From CAIVVT01 sp052145115 (GTDB lineage Bacteria; Acidobacteriota; Terriglobia; Bryobacterales; Bryobacteraceae), in NCBI GenBank assembly GCA_052145115.1, contig JBKQPG010000039.1, positions 56,820 to 120,819 on the forward strand: 64,000 bases of DNA, written 5' to 3'. Under the pieces are notes generated by a model. The model was not told where the DNA came from. It saw nothing but the letters and a program-made list of their open reading frames with translations, and did not search any database. How positions within the stretch are numbered: position 1 is the first letter of the stretch; each line of letters starts with the position of its first letter. Positions 35,545 to 44,375 of this stretch are shown piece by piece. The translations under genes and the position numbers were made by a program.

Positions 35545-36288
35545 ATGCCCGCGGATTATGTGGAGTTGGAGGCCCGGGCCGGATACAGGTTCAAGGACCG
35601 GGCCCTGCTCGTGCGGGCGCTGACGCACAAGTCCGTTCATTCCGACGCCGGCGCCGATCCGGCCGCGATCCGGGACAACGAGCAACTGGAATTCCTGGGC
35701 GACTCGATCCTCGGTTTCGTGGCCAGCGAGTTTGTCTTTCGCCGCTGCCCGCACTGCCCCGAAGGGAAACTGACGCGGCTGAAGGCGCAGCGCGTCAATG
35801 CCAGCCACCTGTTCCAGAGCGCCGCGGGACTGAGCCTGGGCGAATACCTGCACCTCGGCCGGGGCGAGGAACAAAGCGGGGGACGCACCAAGAAGGCGAT
35901 CCTGGCCAATGCAATGGAAGCCCTGATCGCCGCCATCTACCTCGACGGCGGGCTGGAGGCCAGCCGCGAATTCGTCGAGACCCGGATTCTGGCCTCCGGC
36001 ACGAGCGATGAATTCCAGGAGGATGTCGCGTTGGACGCGAAGAGCGCCTTGCAGGAGCTGGCGCAGTCGCGCAGGCTGCCCATCCCGCGCTACCAGATCG
36101 TGCAACAGACAGGGCCGGGACACGCCAAGCTGTTCACCGTGGAGGCGCGGGTGGGCGAGTGGTTTGCGGCGCGCGCCGAGGGCCAGTCCAAAAAGGCCGC
36201 CGCTCAGAGGGCGGCGGCGCTGGTGCTCGAGCAGTTGCTCCAGCCCGATGAGGCTGAGCCCGCCGGCGAGCCCGGCGGCGAGGAGTGA
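35545..36288 (+). CDS. rnc: Ribonuclease III
   Basis: 247 residues. The catalytic domain has the signature NEQLEFLGDSILGFV and the downstream acidic motif NAMEALIAAIYLDGG. A C-terminal dsRNA-binding domain begins at DAKSALQELAQSRRLPIPRY. RNase III processes rRNA precursors and structured mRNAs. A short acidic tail follows the dsRBD. It is 15 nt downstream of a TPR gene at the end of the exosortase run and converges with motB. Confidence 0.97.
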   Translation: MPADYVELEARAGYRFKDRALLVRALTHKSVHSDAGADPAAIRDNEQLEFLGDSILGFVASEFVFRRCPHCPEGKLTRLKAQRVNASHLFQSAAGLSLGEYLHLGRGEEQSGGRTKKAILANAMEALIAAIYLDGGLEASREFVETRILASGTSDEFQEDVALDAKSALQELAQSRRLPIPRYQIVQQTGPGHAKLFTVEARVGEWFAARAEGQSKKAAAQRAAALVLEQLLQPDEAEPAGEPGGEE

Positions 36289-36327
36289 GCGGTCCGGGAA
36301 TAGTCCGCACCGCCAGGAGCCGGGAGA

Positions 36328-37122
36328 TTAGGGCGGAACGGGAGACTGGGTCGGTTCTCCCAGCGCGCCCTCGACGGTGAGCACGACGATATCCACGCGC
36401 CGGTTCTTGGCCCGGCCTTCGGGCGTCTGGTTGGAGGCCACGGGAGCCGTGTCGGCGAAGCCGGCGATGGACATCCGTTCGCGCGGCAGCGCGAAATCGC
36501 CGGTGAACATCTCCATCAGCGCGATACTGCGGGCGGCCGAGAGCTCCCAATTGCTGCGGAAACGCGCGTTGTGGATCGGCACCGCGTCGGTGTGCCCCTC
36601 CAGCCGGATGGGGTTCGGCAGCGGCGCCAGGTTGCTGGCGATTCTTTCGAGCATCGGCCGCGCGTTGGGCAGAATCGTGTTGTCCCCCGATGGGAAGAAC
36701 GAGGATTCCCGCAGGCTGATGATCATGCCCCGGCGCTCCAGCCGGATCTCCAGCCGGCCCTCCTTGATCTCCTTCTCGAGCGACTTGTTCAATTGCACCA
36801 TCGAGGGCAGCAAATCGACGCCATTGACGTTGCGAGCGGTGGTCTCCGGCGAATCCCGGGGCGTCAGAGGATCAGCGACTGAGGCCGACATCGGCGGCGG
36901 CGTGGCACCGGCGCCGAAGAGCTTCAACAGCGTCTCCTGAGCGTGCCGGTCGCCGAGCGCCGCACGGAACGAGGCCGCGATCCGCTGCACCTGTCTCTGG
37001 TTGGTGGTCGAATTGGCGTACAGTACCACGAAGAAGGCGAACAGCAGGGTCACGAAATCGGCGTAGGAGACGAGCCAGCGCTCGTGACTGGAGCCGTGGG
37101 GCCGCGCGGCCGGAGGCTTCAT
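36328..37122 (-). CDS. motB: Flagellar motor stator MotB (OmpA-domain)
   Basis: 264 residues. A single N-terminal membrane segment, WLVSYADFVTLLFAFFVVLY, carries the proton-binding Asp22. A plug/linker and an OmpA-like peptidoglycan-binding domain (IRLEGHTDAVPIHNARFRSNWELSAARS) follow. It anchors the MotA ring to the cell wall and forms the ion channel. It starts 1 nt after motA, so both are co-expressed. Confidence 0.96.
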   Translation of the reverse strand: MKPPAARPHGSSHERWLVSYADFVTLLFAFFVVLYANSTTNQRQVQRIAASFRAALGDRHAQETLLKLFGAGATPPPMSASVADPLTPRDSPETTARNVNGVDLLPSMVQLNKSLEKEIKEGRLEIRLERRGMIISLRESSFFPSGDNTILPNARPMLERIASNLAPLPNPIRLEGHTDAVPIHNARFRSNWELSAARSIALMEMFTGDFALPRERMSIAGFADTAPVASNQTPEGRAKNRRVDIVVLTVEGALGEPTQSPVPP

Positions 37123-37123
37123 C

Positions 37124-37951
37124 TCAGGCCTCCATCCGGTGCGGCGCGGCCAGCGGGCGGGCGCCTTCCGGCGAGGTCTCCTGCGACGAGAGGAAACACT
37201 CGATCTTGTCGCGCAGCAGCTTGGGGTTCAAACCTTCGGCCAGCGACAGGGAGCCGAGCAGCATCAGCTCCATCCGCTCGCGCGCCCGCGCCGCGCGGGA
37301 GCGCAGCTTGGCCGCGGCGGGCAGCAGGAACAAATTGGCGAAGCCGACGCCGTAAATCGTGGCCACGAAGGCGGCGGCGATACCCCGCCCCACCAGTTTC
37401 GTGTCGTCGATCCGGCCCATGGTTATGATCAGGCCCAGAACGGCGCCGATGATGCCGATGGTGGGCGCAAAACCGCCCGCCGTTTCCAGCACCTGCGCGT
37501 CGCGCTCCATACGCCGGCTGAGGACCTCGATCTCGGTCTCGAGGATTTCGCGAATGCTCTGCGGCTCCACGCCGTCGACGGCCAGGATCACCCCCTTGCG
37601 CAGCAGCGGTTCGGCAATCCGCTGGGCCTCCGCCTCCAGCGAGATCAGCCCGGCCTTGCGCGATTGCTTGGAGAGGCTCATAATCTCATCGACCAGCGGC
37701 TCGCACTCCTCGGCGCGCTCGCCGAAGACCAGGCGCAGCGCCCGCAGCGCCGAAATCACCTCGCGCGCCGGGTGCGCCACCAGAGTGGCGCCGATGCAGC
37801 CGCCGAAGACGATCAGCGCCGCCGAGGGGCCGAGAATGGCCCGCGGGCTGCCGCCCTCCAGCAGAAAACCGCCCAGCAGCCCGCACGCCGCCAGCAGCAG
37901 CCCGGCCAGCGTGGCGAAATCGGGCCGGCTCCGATTGCCGGCACTCCTCAT
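37124..37951 (-). CDS. motA: Flagellar motor stator MotA
   Basis: 275 residues with four membrane segments (TLAGLLLAACGLLGGFLLEGG; AALIVFGGCIGATLV; GGFAPTIGIIGAVLGLIITM; GIAAAFVATIYGVGFANLFLLP). The large cytoplasmic loop and the motif ETAGGFAPTIGIIGAVLGLI are typical of the MotA/PomA stator. It powers flagellar rotation by ion flow. It lies between flbD (57 nt upstream) and motB (1 nt downstream). Confidence 0.96.
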   Translation of the reverse strand: MRSAGNRSRPDFATLAGLLLAACGLLGGFLLEGGSPRAILGPSAALIVFGGCIGATLVAHPAREVISALRALRLVFGERAEECEPLVDEIMSLSKQSRKAGLISLEAEAQRIAEPLLRKGVILAVDGVEPQSIREILETEIEVLSRRMERDAQVLETAGGFAPTIGIIGAVLGLIITMGRIDDTKLVGRGIAAAFVATIYGVGFANLFLLPAAAKLRSRAARARERMELMLLGSLSLAEGLNPKLLRDKIECFLSSQETSPEGARPLAAPHRMEA

Positions 37952-38008
37952 GGTTCCCGTCCGTCCAGCGAGCGATCCCGTCTCGACCTATGCCTCCAGG
38001 AAGGCGTG

Positions 38009-38248
38009 CTACCTGGCTTCCGGCGAGGCTGATTGCGGCTGATCTGGCGGGCACAAGACCCGTTTTCTGAATGCAACGACTTCATCGATCACCCTGTCCG
38101 GAGCCTCCTGGACGACGATGCGCGCACCCGAGGCCAGCGTCAGCACCGTATCCGGAGTCGTCTCCATTTCCTGGATCAGATCCGGGTTGAGGTAAAACGG
38201 CTCGTAATTCAGGCGGGTCAGCCGGATCATACCTTTGCTACCCGACAT
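38009..38248 (-). CDS. flbD: Flagellar FlbD-family protein
   Basis: 79 residues. The FlbD pattern MIRLTRLNYEPFYLNPDLIQEMETTPDTVL is followed by a short basic tail. FlbD-family proteins (not the Caulobacter response regulator) regularly sit beside motAB in flagellar operons; their role is poorly defined. The start at 38248 has GGAAG 7 nt upstream; the internal ATG at 38230 would match shorter family members. Confidence 0.88.
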   Translation of the reverse strand: MSGSKGMIRLTRLNYEPFYLNPDLIQEMETTPDTVLTLASGARIVVQEAPDRVIDEVVAFRKRVLCPPDQPQSASPEAR

Positions 38249-38287
38249 ATCGGCACTTCCGACGTAAAACTCTAGCGTGAGATTGAG

Positions 38288-38695
38288 TTAATTTAGAAGA
38301 CTGAGAATGGCCCGGAGTTCCTGGCGCACCGCGCCGGCCTGGGCCAGCCACTCGGGATGGCGGTCGAACAGCATGCCCTGGGCGGCGGGCAGGGGGGCCT
38401 GCGGCGGCGCGCGGCGCGCGGCCAGCCGGCGCTGCTGCAGGTGCGCGCGAGCGCCCTCGAGGGTGAACTTCTGCTCGTACAGCAGGCGTTTGAGCTCCAG
38501 CACCAGCTCCACGTCCTTGCGCCGGTACAGGCGCTGATTGGTCCCTGATTTTTTCGGTGAGAGCGTCGGGAACTCCGATTCCCAGTAGCGCAGCACGTGG
38601 GCCTTCAGTCCCGTCAGGCGGCAGACGTCCCCGATGCGGAAGTACAGCCGGTCGGGAATCTGAATGGTCTGGGGAGGCGCGGCCGCGGTCGCCAT
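38288..38695 (-). CDS. MerR-family transcriptional regulator
   Basis: 135 residues. The winged-helix motif is IGDVCRLTGLKAHVLRYWESEFPTLSP followed by NQRLYRRKDVELVLELKRLLYEQ, typical of the MerR/MlrA-like group. The C-terminal part is short and helical, without Cys metal ligands, so the inducer is unknown. It lies 39 nt upstream of flbD on the same strand, which suggests it is the first gene of the flbD-motAB run and may regulate motility. Confidence 0.9.
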   Translation of the reverse strand: MATAAAPPQTIQIPDRLYFRIGDVCRLTGLKAHVLRYWESEFPTLSPKKSGTNQRLYRRKDVELVLELKRLLYEQKFTLEGARAHLQQRRLAARRAPPQAPLPAAQGMLFDRHPEWLAQAGAVRQELRAILSLLN

Positions 38696-38833
38696 AAGAG
38701 TTTAGCCCTCGTCCCAGCGGGGTGCCCCGCTTACAGACCATGTTAAAGAACAGCGCCCGCGAGGTCAACCATTTTCCATCGATTCTGTTTCTGCTGTCGC
38801 GCCGCACCCGCGCCTGCTACGATGATCGACGGC

Positions 38834-39568
38834 ATGGTTTCGATCGCCGGCATCCATCCCGTCCGCGAGGCCCTGCGCGCCGGGCGCGCGCTGGAGCGGG
38901 TGCATATCCTGCGCGGCGCCGGCGGGGCGCGGTTGCGGGAGATCGTCGAGCTGTGCCGCCAGCGGCGCATTCCCGTGCGCTTCGAGGATAAGGAGAGCCT
39001 CGACCGGCTTGTGAAGGGCACGCCGCACCAGGGCGTGGTGGCCTTCGGCGCGGCGCACAACTTCGCGCCGCTGGAGCAATTCCTGGACGCCGACGGGCTG
39101 CTGGTGATTCTCGACGGCGTGGAGGATCCCCACAACCTGGGCGCCATCATCCGCACGGCCCACGCCGCCGGCGCGCTGGCCGTCGTGCTGCCCGAGCGGC
39201 GCACGGCGCCGCTATCGGAAACCGTGGCCAAGGCGGCGGCCGGTGCGCTGTCGGTTCTGCCGGTGGTGCGCGTCGGTAACCTGAACCGCGCACTGGAACA
39301 GTTGAAGGAGCACGGCTACTGGACCTACGGCCTGGACGAGCGCGGCGACCGGCTGTACACCGAGGCCGGCTTCGCCCCTCGTTCGGCCCTCGTTGTCGGA
39401 GGTGAAGGCCCCGGCATGCACGAACTGGTCCGCAAGAAGTGCGACTTCCTGCTGCGCATCCCCATGGCCGGCCAGATCGCCTCGCTGAATGTTTCCGTGG
39501 CGACGGGTGTGGTGCTGTTCGAATGGGCGCGCGGGCGCGGGTTTTCAGGGCCCTCCGGGGCCGCATAG
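38834..39568 (+). CDS. rlmB: 23S rRNA (guanosine-2'-O-)-methyltransferase, SpoU/RlmB family
   Basis: 244 residues. An N-terminal substrate-binding domain (VSIAGIHPVREALRAGRALERVHI) precedes a SPOUT domain with LVILDGVEDPHNLGAIIRTA, VGGEGPGMHELVRKKCDF and IPMAGQIASLNVSVATGVVLFEW, the three trefoil-knot motifs. RlmB methylates G2251 in the ribosomal P loop. The frame also has an ATG at 38822, but that overlaps a TGCTACGAT -10-like box, so the ATG at 38834 is preferred. Confidence 0.93.
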   Translation: MVSIAGIHPVREALRAGRALERVHILRGAGGARLREIVELCRQRRIPVRFEDKESLDRLVKGTPHQGVVAFGAAHNFAPLEQFLDADGLLVILDGVEDPHNLGAIIRTAHAAGALAVVLPERRTAPLSETVAKAAAGALSVLPVVRVGNLNRALEQLKEHGYWTYGLDERGDRLYTEAGFAPRSALVVGGEGPGMHELVRKKCDFLLRIPMAGQIASLNVSVATGVVLFEWARGRGFSGPSGAA

Positions 39569-39574
39569 TACAAT
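39569..39574 (+). promoter_or_regulatory. -10 box TACAAT before ggt
   Basis: TACAAT begins directly after the rlmB stop and ends 8 nt before the ggt ATG, suggesting an internal promoter giving a leaderless ggt message. Confidence 0.35.
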
Positions 39575-39582
39575 CAGGATTC

Positions 39583-41277
39583 ATGAGATCCCGGCGGCTT
39601 GCGGCGCTGGTCACGCTGATTCTCACACTGCTCATCGCGGCGCTGGGGCGCGAGCCGGTGCGGGCGCGCCACGCGATGGTGGTGGCGCAGGAGCCGTTGG
39701 CCGCCGACGTGGGCGCGGCAGTGCTGAAATCGGGTGGCAATGCCGTGGATGCGGCGGTGGCGATGGCCTTCGCGCTGGCGGTCACGCATCCCTTCGCCGG
39801 CAACATCGGCGGCGGCGGCTTCGCGCTGATCCGGCTGGCCGACGGCCGCGCGACGTTCATCGACTTCCGCGAAGCGGCGCCGGCGGCGGCCAGCCACGAC
39901 ATGTATCTCGATGCCTCGGGGCAACCGACCAAGGACAGCCTGGTGGGCTGGCGCGCGGCGGGCGTGCCGGGGACCGTGCGCGGCCTGGAACTGGCGCATC
40001 AGAAATACGGCCGCAAGCCGTGGGCCGAGCTGGTGCAGCCGGCCATCGATTTCGCCGCCAAAGGGTACGAACTCTCCTATCCGGCGGCGATGTCCATCTG
40101 CGCCGCGTCCCCATTGCTGGAGCGCTTCCCCGATTCCCAACGCATTTTCCTGCGTCTGAACGGGCGCAAAGCGAGCGGCTGTCCCGAGCCCGGTGATAAG
40201 TTGGTCCAGCCCGAACTGGCGGCTACCCTCGAGCGCATCGCCCGCGACGGCGCGCAGGATTTCTACGCCGGCCAGACAGCCCAGCGGCTGGCCGCGGCGA
40301 TGCAGGCCAACGGCGGGCTGATCACCCTGGCGGACTTGAAGGACTACCGCGCCGTGGAGCGCCAGCCGCTGACCGGCGTCTACAAGGGCTACGGCATCGT
40401 CACCGCTCCGCCACCCTCCTCGGGCGGCGTGGCGATTCTGGAAATGATGGGCATGCTGGAGGGCACGGGCTACGAGAAACCGGGCGCCGGCTCGGCCGCT
40501 GCCACTCACTATCTGGCCGAAGTGATGCGCCGCGCCTATGCCGATCGCGCCGAATTCCTAGGCGACTCGGATTTCGTTCATGTTCCCGTGAAGGGGCTGC
40601 TCAACCCGCGCTACCTAGCCCGGCTGCGCGCCAGCATCGATCCCGCCCGCGCCACGCCCAGCACGCTGATCGGCCACGGCGACGCGCTGGCCTACGAAGC
40701 CGCCGCAACCACGCATTTCAACGTGATCGACGAGCAGGGCAGTGCGGTTTCGCTGACCTACACTCTGAACGGTGGCTACGGCAACGGAGTCACGGTGCCC
40801 GGCCTCGGCTTCCTGCTCAACAACGAAATGGACGACTTTGCCGCCAAGCCCGGCGCGCCGAACATGTTCGGCCTGATCCAGGGCGAGGCCAACTCCATCG
40901 CGCCCCACAAGCGGCCGCTGTCGTCGATGACGCCGACCATCGTCACGCGCGATGGCAAACTCTACATGGTGCTCGGCGCGCCCGGCGGAGCGCGCATCAT
41001 CAACGGCGTGCTGCAGGTGATTCTCAACGTCATCGACTTCAAGATGGACGTCCAGCAGGCCGTGGACCAGCCACGCCTGCACCACCAGTGGATGCCGGAT
41101 ACGATTTACCTGGAGCGCGGCTTTTCGCCCGACACCATCGCCTTGCTGCGCCAGATGGGCCACCAGGTGGAGCCGGATGCCGGTGCGGTAGCTTCGGTGG
41201 AGGCGCTGCTGGTTGACGGCGGCTGGATCCAGGCGGCTCAGAACGGCCGCTCCAACGGGAAAGCGGCGGGGTACTGA
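39583..41277 (+). CDS. ggt: Gamma-glutamyltranspeptidase
   Basis: 564 residues with an export signal (LAALVTLILTLLIAALG). The family opening ARHAMVVAQEPLAADVGAAVLKSGGNAVDAAVA is present. The autocleavage/nucleophile site is ATTHFNVID with Thr376, followed by the substrate loop and LSSMTPTIV. The periplasmic proenzyme self-cleaves to large and small subunits and hydrolyses or transfers the gamma-glutamyl group of glutathione-like compounds. It is followed 4 nt later by the TIM-barrel gene, starting a tightly packed gene run. Confidence 0.95.
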   Translation: MRSRRLAALVTLILTLLIAALGREPVRARHAMVVAQEPLAADVGAAVLKSGGNAVDAAVAMAFALAVTHPFAGNIGGGGFALIRLADGRATFIDFREAAPAAASHDMYLDASGQPTKDSLVGWRAAGVPGTVRGLELAHQKYGRKPWAELVQPAIDFAAKGYELSYPAAMSICAASPLLERFPDSQRIFLRLNGRKASGCPEPGDKLVQPELAATLERIARDGAQDFYAGQTAQRLAAAMQANGGLITLADLKDYRAVERQPLTGVYKGYGIVTAPPPSSGGVAILEMMGMLEGTGYEKPGAGSAAATHYLAEVMRRAYADRAEFLGDSDFVHVPVKGLLNPRYLARLRASIDPARATPSTLIGHGDALAYEAAATTHFNVIDEQGSAVSLTYTLNGGYGNGVTVPGLGFLLNNEMDDFAAKPGAPNMFGLIQGEANSIAPHKRPLSSMTPTIVTRDGKLYMVLGAPGGARIINGVLQVILNVIDFKMDVQQAVDQPRLHHQWMPDTIYLERGFSPDTIALLRQMGHQVEPDAGAVASVEALLVDGGWIQAAQNGRSNGKAAGY

Positions 41278-41281
41278 TCTC

Positions 41282-42106
41282 ATGCAACATGCACTGTCTA
41301 CGCATCTGCTGGTCAATCACCGGCTGAACACGCTGTGGCTGGAGCGCATCTGGGAGGCCGGCATTCCGGCGGTCGAGATCTTCTGCGCCCGGCAGCATTT
41401 CGATTACCGCAATAAGGCTCAGGTGAACGAGCTCGCCTGCTGGTTCCGCGACTCGGAGTTGAAGCTGCATGCCCTCCATTCGCCGATGTACAGCGACGAC
41501 TGCTGGGGCCGCACCGGCCCCGGCGCCGTGATCACGCTGACCGAGCCCACTAAGCCCAAACGGCTGATCTCGGTGGACGAGATCAAGCGCGCGCTTGAGG
41601 TCGCCGAGACCATCCCCTTCCGCTACCTCATCCAGCACCTCGGCGTCGGCGGCGAGGAATACGACGAGGCGAAACTCGACGCGGCTTTCACGGCGCTCGA
41701 GGACCTGATGCTGTTCGCGCGCAATCGCGGCGTGGAGATTCTGCTCGAGAACATCCCCAACCGGCTCTCCACGGCCGAGCGGCTGCACCATTTTCTGGAG
41801 ATCACGCACCTCGACCCGGGTTTCTGCTTCGATACCGGCCACGCCAATATGGATGAGGGCGTCGAGGCGGCGTTCCACTCCATGCGGGACCGCATTCGCT
41901 CCACGCACCTGCACGACAACGACGGCCACAGCGACGCGCATCTGTTTCCTTTTACCGGCGGCAGCATCGACTGGAAACGCACCATGGAACTGCTGCGCTC
42001 GCGCCCGGACCAATACCCATTACTGCTGGAGCTGAAGGTGTCGCCCGATTTCCCCAATCCGATCGCGTCGGCACGCGAAGTCTTCGACAAGCTGGAGGCG
42101 CTTTGA
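41282..42106 (+). CDS. Sugar phosphate isomerase/epimerase-like TIM-barrel protein
   Basis: 274 residues of the AP-endonuclease 2/xylose isomerase-like family. Metal-site motifs appear in order: ILLENIPN, FCFDTGHANMD, THLHDNDGHSD and LLLELK. It resembles IolE/IolI-type sugar isomerases and related epimerases, but the substrate is unknown. Its TGA overlaps the ATG of asnS by one base, and it starts 4 nt after ggt, so all are probably co-translated. Confidence 0.85.
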   Translation: MQHALSTHLLVNHRLNTLWLERIWEAGIPAVEIFCARQHFDYRNKAQVNELACWFRDSELKLHALHSPMYSDDCWGRTGPGAVITLTEPTKPKRLISVDEIKRALEVAETIPFRYLIQHLGVGGEEYDEAKLDAAFTALEDLMLFARNRGVEILLENIPNRLSTAERLHHFLEITHLDPGFCFDTGHANMDEGVEAAFHSMRDRIRSTHLHDNDGHSDAHLFPFTGGSIDWKRTMELLRSRPDQYPLLLELKVSPDFPNPIASAREVFDKLEAL

Positions 42107-43419
42107 TGTCTGAATACCGCCGCATCCAGGCGTCCGATGCCGGCCGCCACGTCGGCGAACCGGTGGAGATCGCGGGCTGGCTGTACAATCTCCGCAAGTC
42201 CGGCAAGATCATTTTCCCGTTGATCCGCGACGGCAGCGGCATCCTGCAGGGCGTGGCCCTCAAGTCCGCCGTGACCCCGGAAGTCTTCGAAATGCTCAAG
42301 GACCTGACGCAGGAATCGTCGCTGCTGCTGCGCGGGCGGCTGAGGGCCGAGGAGCGCGCCCCCGGCGGCTATGAGATGGACGTCGAAAGCGCGGAGCTGG
42401 TGCAGCGCGTCTCCGAGGAGACGCCCTACCCGATCACGCCCAAGGAGCACGGCATCGAGTTCCTGATGGACCATCGCCATCTGTGGCTGCGCAGCCGCCG
42501 CCAGCACGCCATCCTGCGCGTGCGTCACGAGATCGTCAAGGCGATTCGCGACTATTTCGACTCCAACGGCTTCACGCTGGTCGATACGCCGATCTTCACG
42601 CCCGCCGCCTGCGAGGGCACCACCACGCTGTTCGAGGTGGATTATTTCGAGGACGAAAAGGTCTACCTGACGCAGTCCGGACAGTTGTACAACGAAGCCA
42701 CGGCGATGGCCTTCGGCAAGGTCTACTGCTTCGGCCCGACCTTCCGCGCCGAGAAGTCCAAGACCCGCCGCCATCTCACGGAGTTCTGGATGGTCGAGCC
42801 CGAGATGGCCTACGCCACGCTCGAGGACGTGAAGCGAGTCGCCGAGGAGCTGATCTGCTTCATCGTGCACCGTGTGCTGGAGCACCGCCGGCCGGAACTG
42901 GAGACGCTGGAGCGCGACATTGCGAAGCTCGAAGCCGTCCAGCCGCCCTTCCCGCGCATGAGCTACGACGAGGCGGTGAAAATTCTGCAGGCCAAGGGCA
43001 GCGAGATTCAATGGGGCGGCGACTTCGGCGGCACCGACGAGACCATTCTCAGCGAGGGCTTCGACCGGCCGCTGATGGTGGACCGTTTCCCCGCCTCCAT
43101 CAAGGCGTTCTACTTCGAGCCCGACGCCCAGCGCCCGGAAGTCGTCCTGGGCGTCGACGTGCTGGCCAGCGAAGGCTACGGCGAGATCATCGGCGGCGGC
43201 CAGAGGGTGCACGATCTGGCGCTGCTGGAGAAACGCCTGGCCGAGCACAACCTGCCGCGCGAGGCCTTCAACTGGTATCTCGACCTGCGGCGCTTCGGCG
43301 GCGTTCCGCACGGCGGCTTCGGCATGGGCGTGGAGCGCGCCGTGGCCTGGCTGTGCGGTCTGGAGCACATTCGCGAGACCATCGCCTTCCCGCGCATGCT
43401 CTACCGCACGCGGCCCTAG
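42106..43419 (+). CDS. asnS: Asparaginyl-tRNA synthetase
   Basis: 437 residues. An N-terminal OB-fold anticodon domain (EIAGWLYNLRKSGKIIFPLIRDG) precedes a class II core with motif 2 FRAEKSKTRRHLTEFWMVEPE and motif 3 GFGMGVERAVAWLCGLEHIRE. It charges tRNA-Asn with asparagine. Archaeal-type AspRS is a close relative, but overall length and motif wording fit AsnRS. The start overlaps the preceding stop (TGATG). Confidence 0.93.
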   Translation: MSEYRRIQASDAGRHVGEPVEIAGWLYNLRKSGKIIFPLIRDGSGILQGVALKSAVTPEVFEMLKDLTQESSLLLRGRLRAEERAPGGYEMDVESAELVQRVSEETPYPITPKEHGIEFLMDHRHLWLRSRRQHAILRVRHEIVKAIRDYFDSNGFTLVDTPIFTPAACEGTTTLFEVDYFEDEKVYLTQSGQLYNEATAMAFGKVYCFGPTFRAEKSKTRRHLTEFWMVEPEMAYATLEDVKRVAEELICFIVHRVLEHRRPELETLERDIAKLEAVQPPFPRMSYDEAVKILQAKGSEIQWGGDFGGTDETILSEGFDRPLMVDRFPASIKAFYFEPDAQRPEVVLGVDVLASEGYGEIIGGGQRVHDLALLEKRLAEHNLPREAFNWYLDLRRFGGVPHGGFGMGVERAVAWLCGLEHIRETIAFPRMLYRTRP

Positions 43420-43442
43420 ACCGGTCCAGGCGAGAGAATCTT

Positions 43443-44375
43443 ATGGCACAGAAATCGAAAGACGGCCGCCGCACCGTGGCCATCATCGGCGCTCCGCTCG
43501 ATCTTGGCGCCGGACGCCGCGGCGTCGACATGGGACCCTCGGCGCTGCGCGTCGCCAACCTCAACGCGCGCATCGAAAGCCTGGGCTTCCGAGTCGAGGA
43601 TCTGGGCAACGTCGCCGTGGAGCAGCCCGAAAGCGCGCACCCCGGCCACAAGCGCGCGCGCTATCTGCAGCACATCGCCGCCACCTGCCGCGAACTGGCC
43701 GAGCGCGTCGAAGCCGCCGCCGCGCGCGGCTGCTTCCCGCTGGTGCTCGGCGGCGACCACTCGGTGGCCATCGGCACCGTCAGCGGCATGGCCAACGCGT
43801 ACCGGGCGCGCGGCGAGAAGCTGGGCGTGATCTGGCTGGACGCGCATTCCGACATGAACACGCCGCAGACCTCGCCCAGCGGCAACATCCACGGCATGCC
43901 GCTGGCCTGCCTGATCGGTTACGGACCCAAGCAACTCACGCGCCTGTGCGACTACTCGCCCAAAGTGGATCCCAAAAACGTCGTCCTGGTCGGCATCCGC
44001 GACGTCGACCTGACCGAGCGCGCGATCGTCAAGCGCTCCGGCGTGACCGTCTATACGATGCGCGACGTGGACGAGCGCGGCATGCGCACGGTGATGCGAG
44101 AGGCCATTGGGCGCGCCTCCGACGGCACCTCCGGCATCCATGTTTCGCTCGACATGGACGGCGTCGACCCCGATGAGGCGCCCGGCGTCGGAACGCCCGT
44201 CCGTGGTGGTTTCAGCTACCGCGAGGCGCACCTGGCAATGGAGATTCTCAACGATTCCGGCCTCGTCCGCTCCATGGAGGTCGTCGAAGTAAATCCCGTT
44301 CTCGACGCTGCTAACCGAACCGCCGCCCTGGCCGTCGAACTGGTGATGTCCGCACTCGGAAAGAGGATTCTGTGA
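43443..44375 (+). CDS. rocF: Arginase
   Basis: 310 residues of the ureohydrolase family. The manganese motifs are LVLGGDHSVAIG, VIWLDAHSDMNTP and HVSLDMDGVDPDEAPG. Together with NIHGMPLACLIG they favour arginase (arginine to ornithine and urea) over agmatinase. It lies 23 nt after asnS and its TGA overlaps the GTG of ddl (GTGA), so it is part of the same run. No urease or other arginine-catabolic gene is nearby. Confidence 0.92.
   Translation: MAQKSKDGRRTVAIIGAPLDLGAGRRGVDMGPSALRVANLNARIESLGFRVEDLGNVAVEQPESAHPGHKRARYLQHIAATCRELAERVEAAAARGCFPLVLGGDHSVAIGTVSGMANAYRARGEKLGVIWLDAHSDMNTPQTSPSGNIHGMPLACLIGYGPKQLTRLCDYSPKVDPKNVVLVGIRDVDLTERAIVKRSGVTVYTMRDVDERGMRTVMREAIGRASDGTSGIHVSLDMDGVDPDEAPGVGTPVRGGFSYREAHLAMEILNDSGLVRSMEVVEVNPVLDAANRTAALAVELVMSALGKRIL

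Noticed and set aside
42483..44375. Apparent 630-residue fusion running from within asnS into arginase
   Set aside because: Only the arginase part (from 43443) is real; the upstream part is an out-of-frame reading of asnS.
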